NCBI RefSeq assembly: GCF_039621805.1
Contig: NZ_CP155073.1
Span: 620,001-684,000, forward strand
DNA from: Paraburkholderia sp. PREW-6R
GTDB taxonomy: Bacteria; Pseudomonadota; Gammaproteobacteria; Burkholderiales; Burkholderiaceae
DNA length: 64,000 nucleotides
Direction: 5' to 3'
The position numbers and the translations under genes were made by a program. Positions 18,524 through 28,499 of this stretch are shown in pieces (within the stretch, counting starts at the first letter, position 1; the number at the start of each line of letters is the position of its first letter). A model generated the notes under the pieces. That model made no database searches and was not told the origin of the DNA. It was given only the letters and a program-made list of their open reading frames with translations.

Positions 18524-19777
18524 TTGCGGGCGATCAGGCTTCCGGCATTCTCGATAGCGGGCAGTTTCGGTGCGAGTGCGGCAACTTGGGTGTTGTTGCA
18601 GCAGTTCGCCGTGCGCGGGCTCGTGGCTATCAAATTCCTGGCGATTGGCCGCATGCTCGGCCCGGCTGCAATCGGTAGCGTGAGCGTCGCACTGCTTGCG
18701 GTGGCGATCGCCGAGGCACTGTCCGATACAGGGCTCGCGCAGGCGGTGATCCAGGGCGAGCATTCGCCGACGCGCTCCCAGCTCGGCGCGGTTTGGACCA
18801 CGCTGACCGCGCGCGGCATCTTCATCTCGCTGCTGCTGGTGGCGCTCGCGCCGCTGCTCAGCAGCCAGTTCCATCTGAACGGCTCGCTCGTGCTGATTCA
18901 GCTGGCGGCCGCCTTGCCGCTGCTGCGCGGGCTGGCGTCGCCGACCTATTACGTCGTGCAGCGCGAGCGGCGCTTCCAGCATATTGCCGGCGTGGAAGTG
19001 GCGGCATCGTTCGTCGACTGTTCCGTCGGCCTTGGGCTCGCCTATTTCGGTGCCGGTGCGGCTTCGGTGCTGATCGGACTCGTCGCCGGCGAAGCACTGA
19101 AAAGCACGCTGACCTGGGCGACCATGAATCCGCGGCCGCCGGTGCGCCCGGTCTGGTCGGGCATTGGCCAGTACGTCGGCTTCAGCCGCTGGATCTGGGC
19201 CAGCAGCGTGATCAATCTGCTGCTGAACCAGTTCGACAAGGTGGTGGTCGGCAAACTGCTCGGACCGGCTCAGCTCGGCGGCTATCAGATGTCGTCGCGA
19301 CTTGCGCAGATGCTGCTTGCCGACGCCGCGATCGCCATGTCGCAATATCTGTTTCCGACTTTTGCGGCGCATCATCGCAGGAATCCGCAGCAGGCTTCGC
19401 GGCTCATCAGGATCTATCTGCTGGCAGTCGCGGTGGGGCTTGCGGTGTTCGTCGAAGTGCTGCGACTGATCGCCGAGCCGCTCTTTTCGCTGATTCTCGG
19501 CGCGGCCTGGCTGCCGGCCGTGCCGCTGTTCCGGATTCTCGTGATCAACATGGCGATCGGTGCGTTGATCGCGGTGCTGGTGGCGTATCTGCGCGCAGTC
19601 GGCGACGCGAAGGCGACGGTCCACGCGTCCGCGATTCAGGTGGTGGTGCTGCTCGCGAGCGCGCCGCTCGCGGTGCACTACTGGGGCGTGACGGGCATTG
19701 CCTGGTCGATGACACTCGGGCTCGGCTGCGCGGCTGCGTGGATGCTGTTCCGGACGCTGACTGCGAGGACACCGTGA
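18524..19777 (+). CDS. Wzx-like polysaccharide flippase
   Basis: About 417 residues with 10-12 hydrophobic helices and the MOP/oligosaccharide-flippase pattern (AAIGSVSVALLAVAIAEALSDTGLAQAVIQ, then LLNQFDKVVVGKLLGPAQLGGYQ). It moves undecaprenyl-linked repeat units across the inner membrane. I chose TTG 18524 because ACGGAG lies 7 bases upstream and the protein then begins MRAIRLPAFSIAG, typical for a flippase. ATG 18443 would add 27 residues rich in Arg and Ser and has no ribosome site. Its stop codon overlaps the next start by one base. Confidence 0.87.
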   Translation: MRAIRLPAFSIAGSFGASAATWVLLQQFAVRGLVAIKFLAIGRMLGPAAIGSVSVALLAVAIAEALSDTGLAQAVIQGEHSPTRSQLGAVWTTLTARGIFISLLLVALAPLLSSQFHLNGSLVLIQLAAALPLLRGLASPTYYVVQRERRFQHIAGVEVAASFVDCSVGLGLAYFGAGAASVLIGLVAGEALKSTLTWATMNPRPPVRPVWSGIGQYVGFSRWIWASSVINLLLNQFDKVVVGKLLGPAQLGGYQMSSRLAQMLLADAAIAMSQYLFPTFAAHHRRNPQQASRLIRIYLLAVAVGLAVFVEVLRLIAEPLFSLILGAAWLPAVPLFRILVINMAIGALIAVLVAYLRAVGDAKATVHASAIQVVVLLASAPLAVHYWGVTGIAWSMTLGLGCAAAWMLFRTLTARTP

Positions 19778-20853
19778 TGCGTGTTTTTCACCTCGTGCTC
19801 GCGCCGCGTCTGTCGGGCGCCGAAGTCCTCGCGAAAGACCTCGCCCTCGATCAAAGTGCCGAGGGAATGGCCGTGTGCGTGGCATCGCTGTCGCCCGCGC
19901 ACGCCGACTTCCAGTCGCTACAGGATGAGCTGACGGGCCACGGCGTGCAATGCTGGTTTCCGCGGCGGCGGCATCGTCCGCTGCGCAAGTTGTGGAACCT
20001 CTTTGCCGCGGTGCGCCGTTTCCGTCCGGACGTGATCTTCGCGCACGCCACGATCCCGTCGTTCTATGCGCGCTCGCTGCCGTTGGGCGTGCCCGTCGTC
20101 TACGTGATGCATTCGGCGACCAACGACTTCGAGCGGCCCTTGTTCCGGCGTATCGAACATATCCTGTCAGGCCGCGCGCGGATGGTGATCGGCGTGTCGC
20201 AGCAGGGCGTGACCGACTACGTGCAGGCAATCGGCGCGCATCCTTCGATGACCGTCGTGCCCAACGGCGTGGACCTCGCGCGCTTTGCGTTCACGGACGG
20301 CGTCGACTGCAACGACCGGCCGCCGCTTGTCGTGCAGATCGGCCGCTATGCGGCGGTCAAGAACCAGCTGCTGACGGTGCGTGCGTTCAGCGAAGTGCTC
20401 AAACAGGTCGAAGGCGCGCGCCTCGCGCTGTATGGCGTGGTCGAAGATCCGGATTATCAGCGCGCAGTGATCGACCTCACCAAGGAACTGGGCGTCGAGG
20501 ACCGCGTCACCGTGGCGGGGCCTCGTACCGACGTCGCCACGCTTCTGTCCGAGGCGAGCGTGTTCGTCATGCCGTCGCGCTCGGAAGCGCACAGCGTGGC
20601 GTTTCTGGAGGCGCTTGCGTCGGGCGTGCCGATCGTCGCCAGCAAGATTCCGGCGTTCGCATTCGCCAACGGCTTTCCGGGTGTGCAACTGGTGGACACC
20701 GACGATCTGCGTTCTTACGTGGATGCGGTGGTGACTGCGCTCGGACAGAAGCGCGCGCAACGCTCGCTGGCGGGTCTGACGCTCAGGGATACCGCGGACC
20801 GGTATCGGGCGATTGCGCAACAGGTTTCGTCGCTGGCCGTTTCGACGCGCTAG
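19777..20853 (+). CDS. GT4-family glycosyltransferase
   Basis: 358 residues from ATG 19777, sharing one base with the wzx stop (TGATG). The acceptor half opens MRVFHLVLAPRLSGAEVLA. The donor half has VVQIGRYAAVKNQLLTVRAF and SRSEAHSVAFLEALASGVPIVAS, with EX7E intact. The close coupling with the flippase points to the same EPS pathway. The sugar donor is unknown. This is the last recognisable gene of the first polysaccharide locus. Confidence 0.9.
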   Translation: MRVFHLVLAPRLSGAEVLAKDLALDQSAEGMAVCVASLSPAHADFQSLQDELTGHGVQCWFPRRRHRPLRKLWNLFAAVRRFRPDVIFAHATIPSFYARSLPLGVPVVYVMHSATNDFERPLFRRIEHILSGRARMVIGVSQQGVTDYVQAIGAHPSMTVVPNGVDLARFAFTDGVDCNDRPPLVVQIGRYAAVKNQLLTVRAFSEVLKQVEGARLALYGVVEDPDYQRAVIDLTKELGVEDRVTVAGPRTDVATLLSEASVFVMPSRSEAHSVAFLEALASGVPIVASKIPAFAFANGFPGVQLVDTDDLRSYVDAVVTALGQKRAQRSLAGLTLRDTADRYRAIAQQVSSLAVSTR

Positions 20854-20960
20854 CGGCGCGTTCCAGCCTGGCGCGGCTTTCCGGGCTTCCGGCTTCACGT
20901 CGCGCCCGCCCTTCGCCAACGCGAGGCGGCCTCGCGCATAGGCGCTTTCCAAGGGCCCGT

Positions 20961-22049
20961 TTAGTGATGGGCCATCAGATCCCGTAAATCGGCAACAGGC
21001 TCGGGCTGCGGCTCGACGACCGGCGGCGGCACGACCGCGAGCTGCGTCTCGCGCTGGGCGAGGGTCACGAGCTGCTGGGCTTCCTTGCTGCTGGAGTCGA
21101 TCGTTAGCGCGGTGCCGGCGTTGCGCGACACGCAATTCCAGCGCGAAATATAGCCGCAACCTCGAGCAAGGCTCAGCAGCGCGTCGCGTTGCTGTTCGCG
21201 GGCGCTCACCGTGGCGCGCAGGCTCAGCGCGTCACGGTTTCGCGGTTCCTCGGCGATCGCGGCGGCAAGACGTGCCTTGGTCGCCGACAGATTGTTCTGC
21301 TGCAAATTCGCACGCGCGGCTCGCAGATGCCGCGCGACATCCGCGCGGGGCTTGTCGGCCGTCTCGCTGGCCAGCTGGCTGCCTTGGACGCGTGCGCTAT
21401 CAGGCGGCGTTGTTTTCATTGCGGAGGCGGCGGCTGGTCCCGACAGCAAGCCTGCGGCCGAAGCCGACGCTGTCACGCCGCGCCGCTGACCCGGGGCCGC
21501 GGTAACGGCGGGCGCACTTGCCGGCGACTGAATCTGCGCGGGCCGCGCCGGCGCGGTGAACGGTAACGCGGCGACAATGGCCGAGCGCCGCGTGGCAACG
21601 ATCGACGACGGCTGTCCGCTTTGCGTCTGCACCTTGCCGGACACGCCGATTGGCGGCGGCACGCTCGCGTCGTTGCTGTGAATGAACCCAAGATATACCG
21701 CCGACGCCACCAGCAGCGCCGACGCACTGAGGACGAGCGGCTGCCGCATCCTTTGAAGAACAGGCGGAGCAGCCACCGGCTCTTCGAGAAGCGCATACGG
21801 ATGAGTCCGCGCGCTCGACGACGGGCGCCAGATGCGTCGAGCCGGCAAGTGCGTCTCGATCGGCAGCTCGGGGTCGGGCAGGGGAATGCGAAGCTTCGTG
21901 GCTTGCGGGGCAGCGGTCGGACGGGTGCTGAATGAATCGACCTGCGGCGCATGACACGATGGACACGCCGCGAGACGGGGGTCGAGCGGCGCACCGCAGT
22001 GGCCGCATTCGGATGAGTCGTGCTGATCGGAAGTCGGTTCGCTAAGCAT
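20961..22049 (-). CDS. Zinc-ribbon, single-pass membrane protein with TPR-like C terminus
   Basis: 362 residues from ATG 22049. The N terminus holds a CxxC...CxxC zinc ribbon (CGHCGAPLDPRLAACPSC). One membrane helix follows (LVLSASALLVASAVYLGFI), then a long Ala/Pro/Ser-rich linker. The C-terminal part is helical and TPR-like (ARANLQQNNLSATKARLAAAIAEEPRNRDALSL). The order suggests a cytosolic zinc ribbon and a periplasmic helical domain. I do not recognise a named family. It lies upstream-adjacent to a minus-strand exported protein and may be co-transcribed with it. A role as envelope scaffold or sensor is speculation. Confidence 0.75.
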   Translation of the reverse strand: MLSEPTSDQHDSSECGHCGAPLDPRLAACPSCHAPQVDSFSTRPTAAPQATKLRIPLPDPELPIETHLPARRIWRPSSSARTHPYALLEEPVAAPPVLQRMRQPLVLSASALLVASAVYLGFIHSNDASVPPPIGVSGKVQTQSGQPSSIVATRRSAIVAALPFTAPARPAQIQSPASAPAVTAAPGQRRGVTASASAAGLLSGPAAASAMKTTPPDSARVQGSQLASETADKPRADVARHLRAARANLQQNNLSATKARLAAAIAEEPRNRDALSLRATVSAREQQRDALLSLARGCGYISRWNCVSRNAGTALTIDSSSKEAQQLVTLAQRETQLAVVPPPVVEPQPEPVADLRDLMAHH

Positions 22050-22126
22050 TGCCAGTTCGTCTATGCGCACCGAATGCCGGCGCCACCATCGAAAAAACCA
22101 GGCACCGTGCAGGCTTGCCGCCGGGC

Positions 22127-22768
22127 TTACTGGACGACGTAACCCCGCGCCTGCATGCATGCGCCATACGCGGCCCAATATTGTGTCATCGGCGGCTCCG
22201 GTGCAGGCAGCGGCGGCATTTGTGTGCCGCTGCCGACTGCCGCGCTCTGCGCGCCGCTAGCCATAGCGGCTGACGATGCGCCGCTATCCGCGCTCGTTGC
22301 CGTCGCTGAGGCAGCCGTTGCTGAGGCAGCCGTTGCCATGGTAGCCGATGCGCCGGTTGCGGTTGTCGCGGTGGTCGTCGCCTTGCCTCGCGCGTGTGCC
22401 GTGCTCCCGCTTGCCGGCTTCGGCGCTGCGGCCGTGGCGGGCGCTGACGCGCTCGCGTCCGGCGCGCTCATGTCGGCGGGCATGCTCGTGCCGAACGGCG
22501 CCGCCGAGAAACTGCTGGGGGGCAGGGGTGGCCGCGACGGCACACCGGTGGAGGACGTTCTGGTCGCCGCCGGTTGTCGAGGCGGCAGTTGCGACTCGTG
22601 GGCGATATTGACCTTGGTCTGCTTGTTCGCCATGGCGTAGCAGGTCGCCGTATCGATGCTGCGCTGATACGGGCTTTGGCTGCGTACCGGATAGGTGAGC
22701 GGCTGCCATGCAAAAGCAGCACTGCTGAAGACCGCTAAAGTGATTGCTGTATATGTTCTAAGTCGCAT
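22127..22768 (-). CDS. Exported Ala/Thr-rich protein, paralogue of the 23694 gene product
   Basis: 213 residues with a Sec signal (TAITLAVFSSAAFA). The ends are conserved with the product of 23694-24140: near the N terminus YPVRSQSPYQRSIDTATCY, and at the C terminus QYWAAYGACMQARGYVVQ. The middle is a low-complexity Ala/Thr/Ser stretch (ATTTATTATGASATMATAAS) where the paralogue has a glycine zipper. One Cys lies in each conserved end, so a disulfide is possible. Function unknown. It is probably periplasmic or outer-membrane associated. Confidence 0.75.
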   Translation of the reverse strand: MRLRTYTAITLAVFSSAAFAWQPLTYPVRSQSPYQRSIDTATCYAMANKQTKVNIAHESQLPPRQPAATRTSSTGVPSRPPLPPSSFSAAPFGTSMPADMSAPDASASAPATAAAPKPASGSTAHARGKATTTATTATGASATMATAASATAASATATSADSGASSAAMASGAQSAAVGSGTQMPPLPAPEPPMTQYWAAYGACMQARGYVVQ

Positions 22769-23693
22769 CGCAGTCGCTCCCGCAGCGATGTTTAGCCGTT
22801 TGCCGGCATTGTTCTTCGCGGAGTGTTCTGATAGCTGCTAGTTCTGCCGCTGAACAGCGGCTGATTGCCGCGAAGGCTCTTGGTTTCAGCGTAACACCTG
22901 TGGTTGCCGCCGCAGCGATCAGCATAGCGCGCGAAAACGCCATCGTGCAGTCGATTAGCGACACATTCAAAAAATGCATGTGAAAATTCCGCGAAAAAGG
23001 CGAAAAAGCCTGGGAGAATCCCTGGCAATTGCGGGATCGGGGCAGTGTTTCCGGGAGCGGTGAGACCGTAATGAAGTGCGGTGAAAGTGGTTCATTCTTT
23101 CAGTTGCCGCACAGGCCAGAAATGCCGTCGCGCAGGCAAGCCGGAATGGGACATTTTTGGGTCAAAAGTAATTTAACTATTTTTCCGCGCACGTGTATCG
23201 GACGCTCGCCTACCATGACTCATGATGCTGTCGCGATCATGGCTCTCTCCGATCTGGCGGCTCGGGTCGAGCCTTTTTGGCCGCATGGGCCGGCATTGGT
23301 TGCCATTGGCCGCCAGCAAGGATTGCGCGATTTGCAGTGGATTTCGGTTGCCATCGTTGATAAGGGTGACAGAAGTTTCTGGACTCTATTGCGACGCTTA
23401 AATCACCCGGTTTTCCGAGTCGGCTGTTTTCTGAAATCGGCGGAAAGCAGCCGGATGGCGCAACGAACAAAGGCGGTCGAAAGACATTTCGTTGGCTGCC
23501 AATGAACACGTTATTGAGAATTGCAACCTTCATTTGCCATCAATACGCAAGCGTTAATGATTGGCCGTTCGTTCGCTTACGCACGTCGGCGGCGGTTTCA
23601 TTTGTCTTCAACCAATTCAATCGGCGGCGGATCCTCGCTGCCTTGTTGCTGTTTTAACGCCGGGGCGGCGCTTACTTATGTATGGAGAGTGGT
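22769..23693. other. 925-bp region without a convincing gene
   Basis: This is the spacer between the divergent paralogous exported proteins. It is less GC-rich than its surroundings, with an A/T-rich patch near 23155-23195. It should contain both promoters. A 158-residue open frame at 23029-23505 has no ribosome site, no recognisable domain and unusual composition, so I leave it as unlikely coding. A short perfect inverted repeat GCCGCTG-AA-CAGCGGC is visible at about 22846-22861. I cannot assign any further function. Confidence 0.5.
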
Positions 23694-24140
23694 ATGAAGC
23701 GTCTTGCTGTGTTCATGCTGTTGGGTCTTAGTGCAGCAGCGCTGGCTCAGAAGCCAGCCGTATATCCCGCGCATGGTCAGAGCCCGGAGAAGCAGCAGCA
23801 GGACGAAAGCGCCTGCTACACGTGGGCGAAGCAGAACACCGGGATCGATCCCGCGACCGTCGCTCAGGCCGCGCCGCCGCCTGCTCCAACAGGTGCGCGC
23901 GCGGCGGGCGCGGCCAGAGGCGCGGCGGCGGGTGCGATTGTCGGCGACGTGAACCATCACGATGCGGGGCACGGCGCGGCGGTCGGCGCCACGGCGGGCG
24001 TGCTGGCGGGCGGCGTGCGCAGCCGCCAGCAGCACGCGGCGCAGGCGCAGGCCGCGAACACCGGCAAGCAGAACGCAATGAACACATACTGGCATGCGTA
24101 CGGTGCATGCATGCAGGGGCGCGGGTATTCAGTCCAGTAG
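23694..24140 (+). CDS. Exported glycine-zipper protein
   Basis: 148 residues from ATG 23694 behind GGAGAG. A Sec signal (AVFMLLGLSAAALA) is followed by YPAHGQSPEKQQQDESACY. A glycine-zipper segment comes next (GARAAGAARGAAAGAIVG and GAAVGATAGVLAGG). The conserved end is TYWHAYGACMQGRGYSVQ. Glycine zippers of this kind occur in outer-membrane lipoproteins and YMGG-type proteins. There is no lipobox here. It is paralogous to the minus-strand gene at 22127-22768, from which it is transcribed divergently. Likely role: small envelope protein of unknown function. Confidence 0.82.
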   Translation: MKRLAVFMLLGLSAAALAQKPAVYPAHGQSPEKQQQDESACYTWAKQNTGIDPATVAQAAPPPAPTGARAAGAARGAAAGAIVGDVNHHDAGHGAAVGATAGVLAGGVRSRQQHAAQAQAANTGKQNAMNTYWHAYGACMQGRGYSVQ

Positions 24141-24243
24141 CGGCGGCGTGTGCCAACGCCTGGGTGGCCCGAAGGGGCAGCCTGATTCAAGTCAGGCGTG
24201 CTCGAACAAAAGCTAACCGGCGCGGCGGACGTAAGGAGCGAGC

Positions 24244-24639
24244 ATGGTGAAAAGGCAATATGTGTATCGGCGGCTGTTCCTGGCAACCTGCACGCTATTG
24301 CTGTCATTAGCCGCTGGCAGGCCAGCTTTCGCCGACCAGGACATCGCGAATGCGAATGTCGAGACGGCGGCCGAACGCGCGCATTTCGCACACGACTTTT
24401 GCGGCGTCGCGCCCGAGCGCATTACCGCGTATAAAGAGCGCATCAGACAGGTGCAGCACGGCGTCAGCGATTTCGAGCAGCACTGGCAGGCAGGCTGGCG
24501 CCGCATGGACGACGAGAGCACGCAAATGAGTCAACTGCGCGAGGGCGATCCGGCGGAGTTCGCCGCGCGCGTGAAGTCCGACTGTGGCCGGCTCAAGTGG
24601 ATGGCGCAGAACGCAGTGCGTCCACGTTCTTCAAAGTAA
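24244..24639 (+). CDS. Small exported protein of unknown function
   Basis: 131 residues from ATG 24244 with AAGGAGCGAGC upstream. The signal peptide (LFLATCTLLLSLAAGRPAFA) is followed by a compact helical mature domain with two cysteines (HDFCGVAPERITAYKERI and KSDCGRLKWMA) that could form a disulfide. The composition is normal, not low-complexity, so the domain probably folds. No family is recognised. It follows the glycine-zipper gene by about 100 bases and may share its transcript. Confidence 0.78.
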   Translation: MVKRQYVYRRLFLATCTLLLSLAAGRPAFADQDIANANVETAAERAHFAHDFCGVAPERITAYKERIRQVQHGVSDFEQHWQAGWRRMDDESTQMSQLREGDPAEFAARVKSDCGRLKWMAQNAVRPRSSK

Positions 24640-25004
24640 TGGCGGCTTTGTTCCGGAGCTTCGCGGTCCAGACGCGGGAGATTCGGGTCTACGTCAGTCG
24701 CTCTCAATATAGCCGTCACTTGGGTGGGCTGATGACATCGACGCCGGCCACGGCCTGCGCCAGGGATTTCCCTGGCAGGTCTGCGCGGGGAGTCTTCCCG
24801 CGTACCGGCGGCCGCTCGACTACGCGATTTTCCGAGCCCAAACAACTTAAGTGTGGGCACCACAGCGTGCAAGTGATTGTTTTGACGAAGAATCACGACT
24901 GGGCTATCTAGGCCCCGTCGCCGCATGAACTGCCAGTTTGGCGTGCAATTCGCCGGGTTTACACCGACGCACGGCATGATCTTCGCATTTGCCGCGCTTC
25001 CCTT

Positions 25005-25034
25005 CTTGAATTTGTCACCACCGCTCCATATAAT
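25005..25034 (+). promoter_or_regulatory. groESL promoter, sigma70 and sigma32-like
   Basis: TTGAAT (25006-25011) and TATAAT (25029-25034) are separated by 17 bases, a near-ideal sigma70 promoter. The same DNA reads CTTGAA (25005-25010), 13 bases, CTCCATATA (25024-25032), which resembles the heat-shock sigma32 consensus CTTGAA-N13-CCCCATNTA. The -10 overlaps the first base of CIRCE, so HrcA binding would block RNA polymerase. Confidence 0.85.
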
Positions 25035-25060
25035 TAGCACTCACTGCACGAGAGTGCTAA
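25034..25060. promoter_or_regulatory. CIRCE operator (HrcA binding site)
   Basis: TTAGCACTC (25034-25042), nine bases, GAGTGCTAA (25052-25060): an exact match to the CIRCE consensus. HrcA binds it to repress groESL at normal temperature. Confidence 0.97.
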
Positions 25061-25132
25061 CAACATCGCCGGTTGGCTCGGTCAGCCGGGTTTTCTCAGC
25101 GTTCTTCAGTCTCAATCAAGAGAGGAGTATGT

Positions 25133-25423
25133 ATGAACCTTCGTCCTTTGCATGATCGCGTGATCGTCAAACGTCTGGATCAAGAAACCAAGACCGCGTC
25201 GGGCATCGTGATCCCCGAAGCCGCAGCAGAAAAGCCGGATCAAGGCGAAATTCTGGCAGTCGGCCCGGGCAAGCGCGACGACAAGGGTGCGGCAATCGCA
25301 CTCGACGTGAAGGTTGGTGACCGTGTTCTGTTCGGTAAGTATGCAGGCCAGACCGTTAAGGTCGACGGCAACGAACTGCTCGTGATGCGTGAAGAAGACA
25401 TCATGGCCGTGGTGCAGAAGTAA
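25133..25423 (+). CDS. groES: Co-chaperonin GroES
   Basis: 96 residues, the normal GroES length, starting at ATG 25133 behind AGAGGAG. The sequence [15 protein letters not shown] opens the family fold. The mobile-loop region ([17 protein letters not shown]) that docks onto GroEL is intact, followed by [19 protein letters not shown]. It caps the GroEL cavity during ATP-driven folding in the cytoplasm. It is the first gene of a two-gene operon controlled by CIRCE and a heat-shock-like promoter. Confidence 0.99.
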   Translation: MNLRPLHDRVIVKRLDQETKTASGIVIPEAAAEKPDQGEILAVGPGKRDDKGAAIALDVKVGDRVLFGKYAGQTVKVDGNELLVMREEDIMAVVQK

Positions 25424-25474
25424 GCGCAAAGCCGCTACTTTTCCCGGTCCTATCCACAGAATTCAAGGAGTTAG

Positions 25475-27118
<1,644 letters not shown>

Positions 27119-27158
27119 TTGCCTTTGGGCCTCGTTCGAGGCTCAACGGGAACACATG

Positions 27159-27186
27159 GGGAAGTGCGCTGCGAGGCGCACTTCCC
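27159..27186 (+). terminator. First hairpin after groEL
   Basis: GGGAAGTGCGC (27159-27169) pairs perfectly with GCGCACTTCCC (27176-27186) around a 6-base loop. No T-run follows directly, so it may act as an RNA-stabilising 3' hairpin ahead of the true terminator. Confidence 0.7.
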
Positions 27187-27191
27187 GAAAG

Positions 27192-27219
27192 AAAAACCCG
27201 CGCAAAACGCGGGTTTTTT
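27192..27219 (+). terminator. Intrinsic terminator of groESL
   Basis: AAAAACCCGCG (27192-27202) and CGCGGGTTTTT (27208-27218) form a perfect stem with loop CAAAA, running into a T-tract. It is a classic rho-independent terminator. Confidence 0.95.
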
Positions 27220-27351
27220 CTTTGGAGTGCGCCTGGAACTGAAACGTGGCGAAGGGAAAGACGGGGCGGCGGCGCCAATACCACCAATGGACCTTCGGCA
27301 GGAATTCGGGCCAGCGCGGCAGGGGGCCGCAAAAAGGAGGTGAGCGGTCGT

Positions 27352-28212
27352 CTAATGACGCGCTTCGCCCGGTGCCGCATCCTTGCCGGTGGCGGGCGGC
27401 GTTTCGTCGTCGCTACTGCGGGCCCAGAAGAAGCGATCCGGCATGTACGCGCCCATTCCCGGCCGGAACGCGCTGCGCACGGCCTGGTACAGATACTCCT
27501 GAGCCTCGCGCACCGCTTCGGCCGGTTCCTGGCCATTGGCGAGCAATGCGGCAATTGCGGACCCAAGCGTGTCGGTTAAGCCCATGATCCGGTGGCTGCC
27601 GCGGTCCCACATGTCCTGGCGCAACTGGCCGTCTTCGCTGTAAAGCGTGTTGACGAGGCGGTGAGTGCCCGTTTCCGTCGACAGAATGTATTCGCAGCCT
27701 TGCGACAGCAGGTGCGAAATTGCCGCGTCGAGGCTCGGCGCCTCGGCGTCGCCGTCCGGCTGCGCGAGCGCGAGCAGAGTGGCGGAGTCGGCGACCAGCA
27801 GCGTGGTTTGCGGGGCAAGCAGGTCGGCAATGGCTTCGCGCAGTTCGTCGGCAGCGAGCACATGTTCGTCGTCGAGCGTGAAGTCGGGTGCGAGGATTAA
27901 GGGGATGTCGTCGTAATCGGCGACCACCTCCGCAATTGCGCTCACCACTTCAGCCCGGGTGCACGCGCCGACCTTGAAGGCGGCAATCGGCATGTCTTCC
28001 AGCAGCATTCGCGCTTGCGTCGCGACCACTTCCGGGTCGAGTCCGTTGACTTCGTCACAGGTGGCCGAGTCGCGTACCGTATAACCCGTCAGCACGGAGA
28101 CGCCGTGGCAGCCCATGCTGGCGAGGGTCATCAGGTCGGCTTGCAGGCCGGAGCCGCCAGTGGGATCGGATAGGCCGAAGGTGAGGACAATCGGAGGCGT
28201 GTCGCTGGGCAT
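27352..28212 (-). CDS. ThiD/PdxY-like pyrimidine or pyridoxal kinase family protein
   Basis: 286 residues in the ribokinase-like ThiD family (PF08543). The N terminus LTFGLSDPTGGSGLQADL matches the ThiD substrate loop (normally GSDPSGGAGIQAD). In ThiD the anion-hole motif is GTGC; here the aligned residues are GLTD (211-214), so an Asp replaces the Cys, as in pyridoxal kinases (GTGD). It may therefore phosphorylate hydroxymethylpyrimidine or pyridoxal-like compounds. Annotating it plainly as thiD would be uncertain. It is convergent with groEL and divergent from rubredoxin. There is no TPP riboswitch signature that I can see upstream. Confidence 0.8.
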   Translation of the reverse strand: MPSDTPPIVLTFGLSDPTGGSGLQADLMTLASMGCHGVSVLTGYTVRDSATCDEVNGLDPEVVATQARMLLEDMPIAAFKVGACTRAEVVSAIAEVVADYDDIPLILAPDFTLDDEHVLAADELREAIADLLAPQTTLLVADSATLLALAQPDGDAEAPSLDAAISHLLSQGCEYILSTETGTHRLVNTLYSEDGQLRQDMWDRGSHRIMGLTDTLGSAIAALLANGQEPAEAVREAQEYLYQAVRSAFRPGMGAYMPDRFFWARSSDDETPPATGKDAAPGEARH

Positions 28213-28326
28213 GAAAATTTACGAAAAGGTGCGGTTTTTGGCGCGCTGGTTGCGCAATCGGCTCAATTATGCGGCCTAAACCGCCGCGAAGGCGTTTTTT
28301 CGCATTCTTCGTGCGACGGCGCCCGG

Positions 28327-28342
28327 CCGCTTGCGCAAGCGG
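28327..28342. repeat. 16-bp perfect palindrome
   Basis: CCGCTTGCGCAAGCGG is its own reverse complement and lies in the 287-bp divergent spacer between the kinase gene and rubredoxin. It could be an operator or a chance GC-rich palindrome. Confidence 0.45.
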
Positions 28343-28499
28343 ATGCCGGCAAAGCATGAGCAGGCGCAAAGGAACGGCGGGAAAGCCTCGTCGGAAGCGG
28401 CCGGCACGCGCCGCATGCCTTTCTGATTGCTAGGCATTGGGTCGGCAACACGGTACCATCATGGCTCCCGTTTCCATGGACTCTTTGACGCGACACAAG

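Larger units (their letters stand above)
24640..25132. promoter_or_regulatory. Intergenic region upstream of groES
   Basis: 493 bases without a convincing gene. The last ~130 bases carry the groES promoter and CIRCE operator, listed separately. The transcript leader from about 25041 to the groES start is ~90 bases and includes AGAGGAG before the ATG. I see nothing assignable in 24640-25000. Confidence 0.7.

Noticed and set aside
23029..23505. A 158-codon frame in the spacer between the exported paralogues
   Set aside because: No ribosome site, no domain, irregular composition, and the region should contain promoters. I keep it only as a remark in the spacer entry.
28213..28499. TPP riboswitch upstream of the ThiD-like gene
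   Set aside because: No THI-box-like CTGAGA signature was visible in the spacer on the relevant strand.
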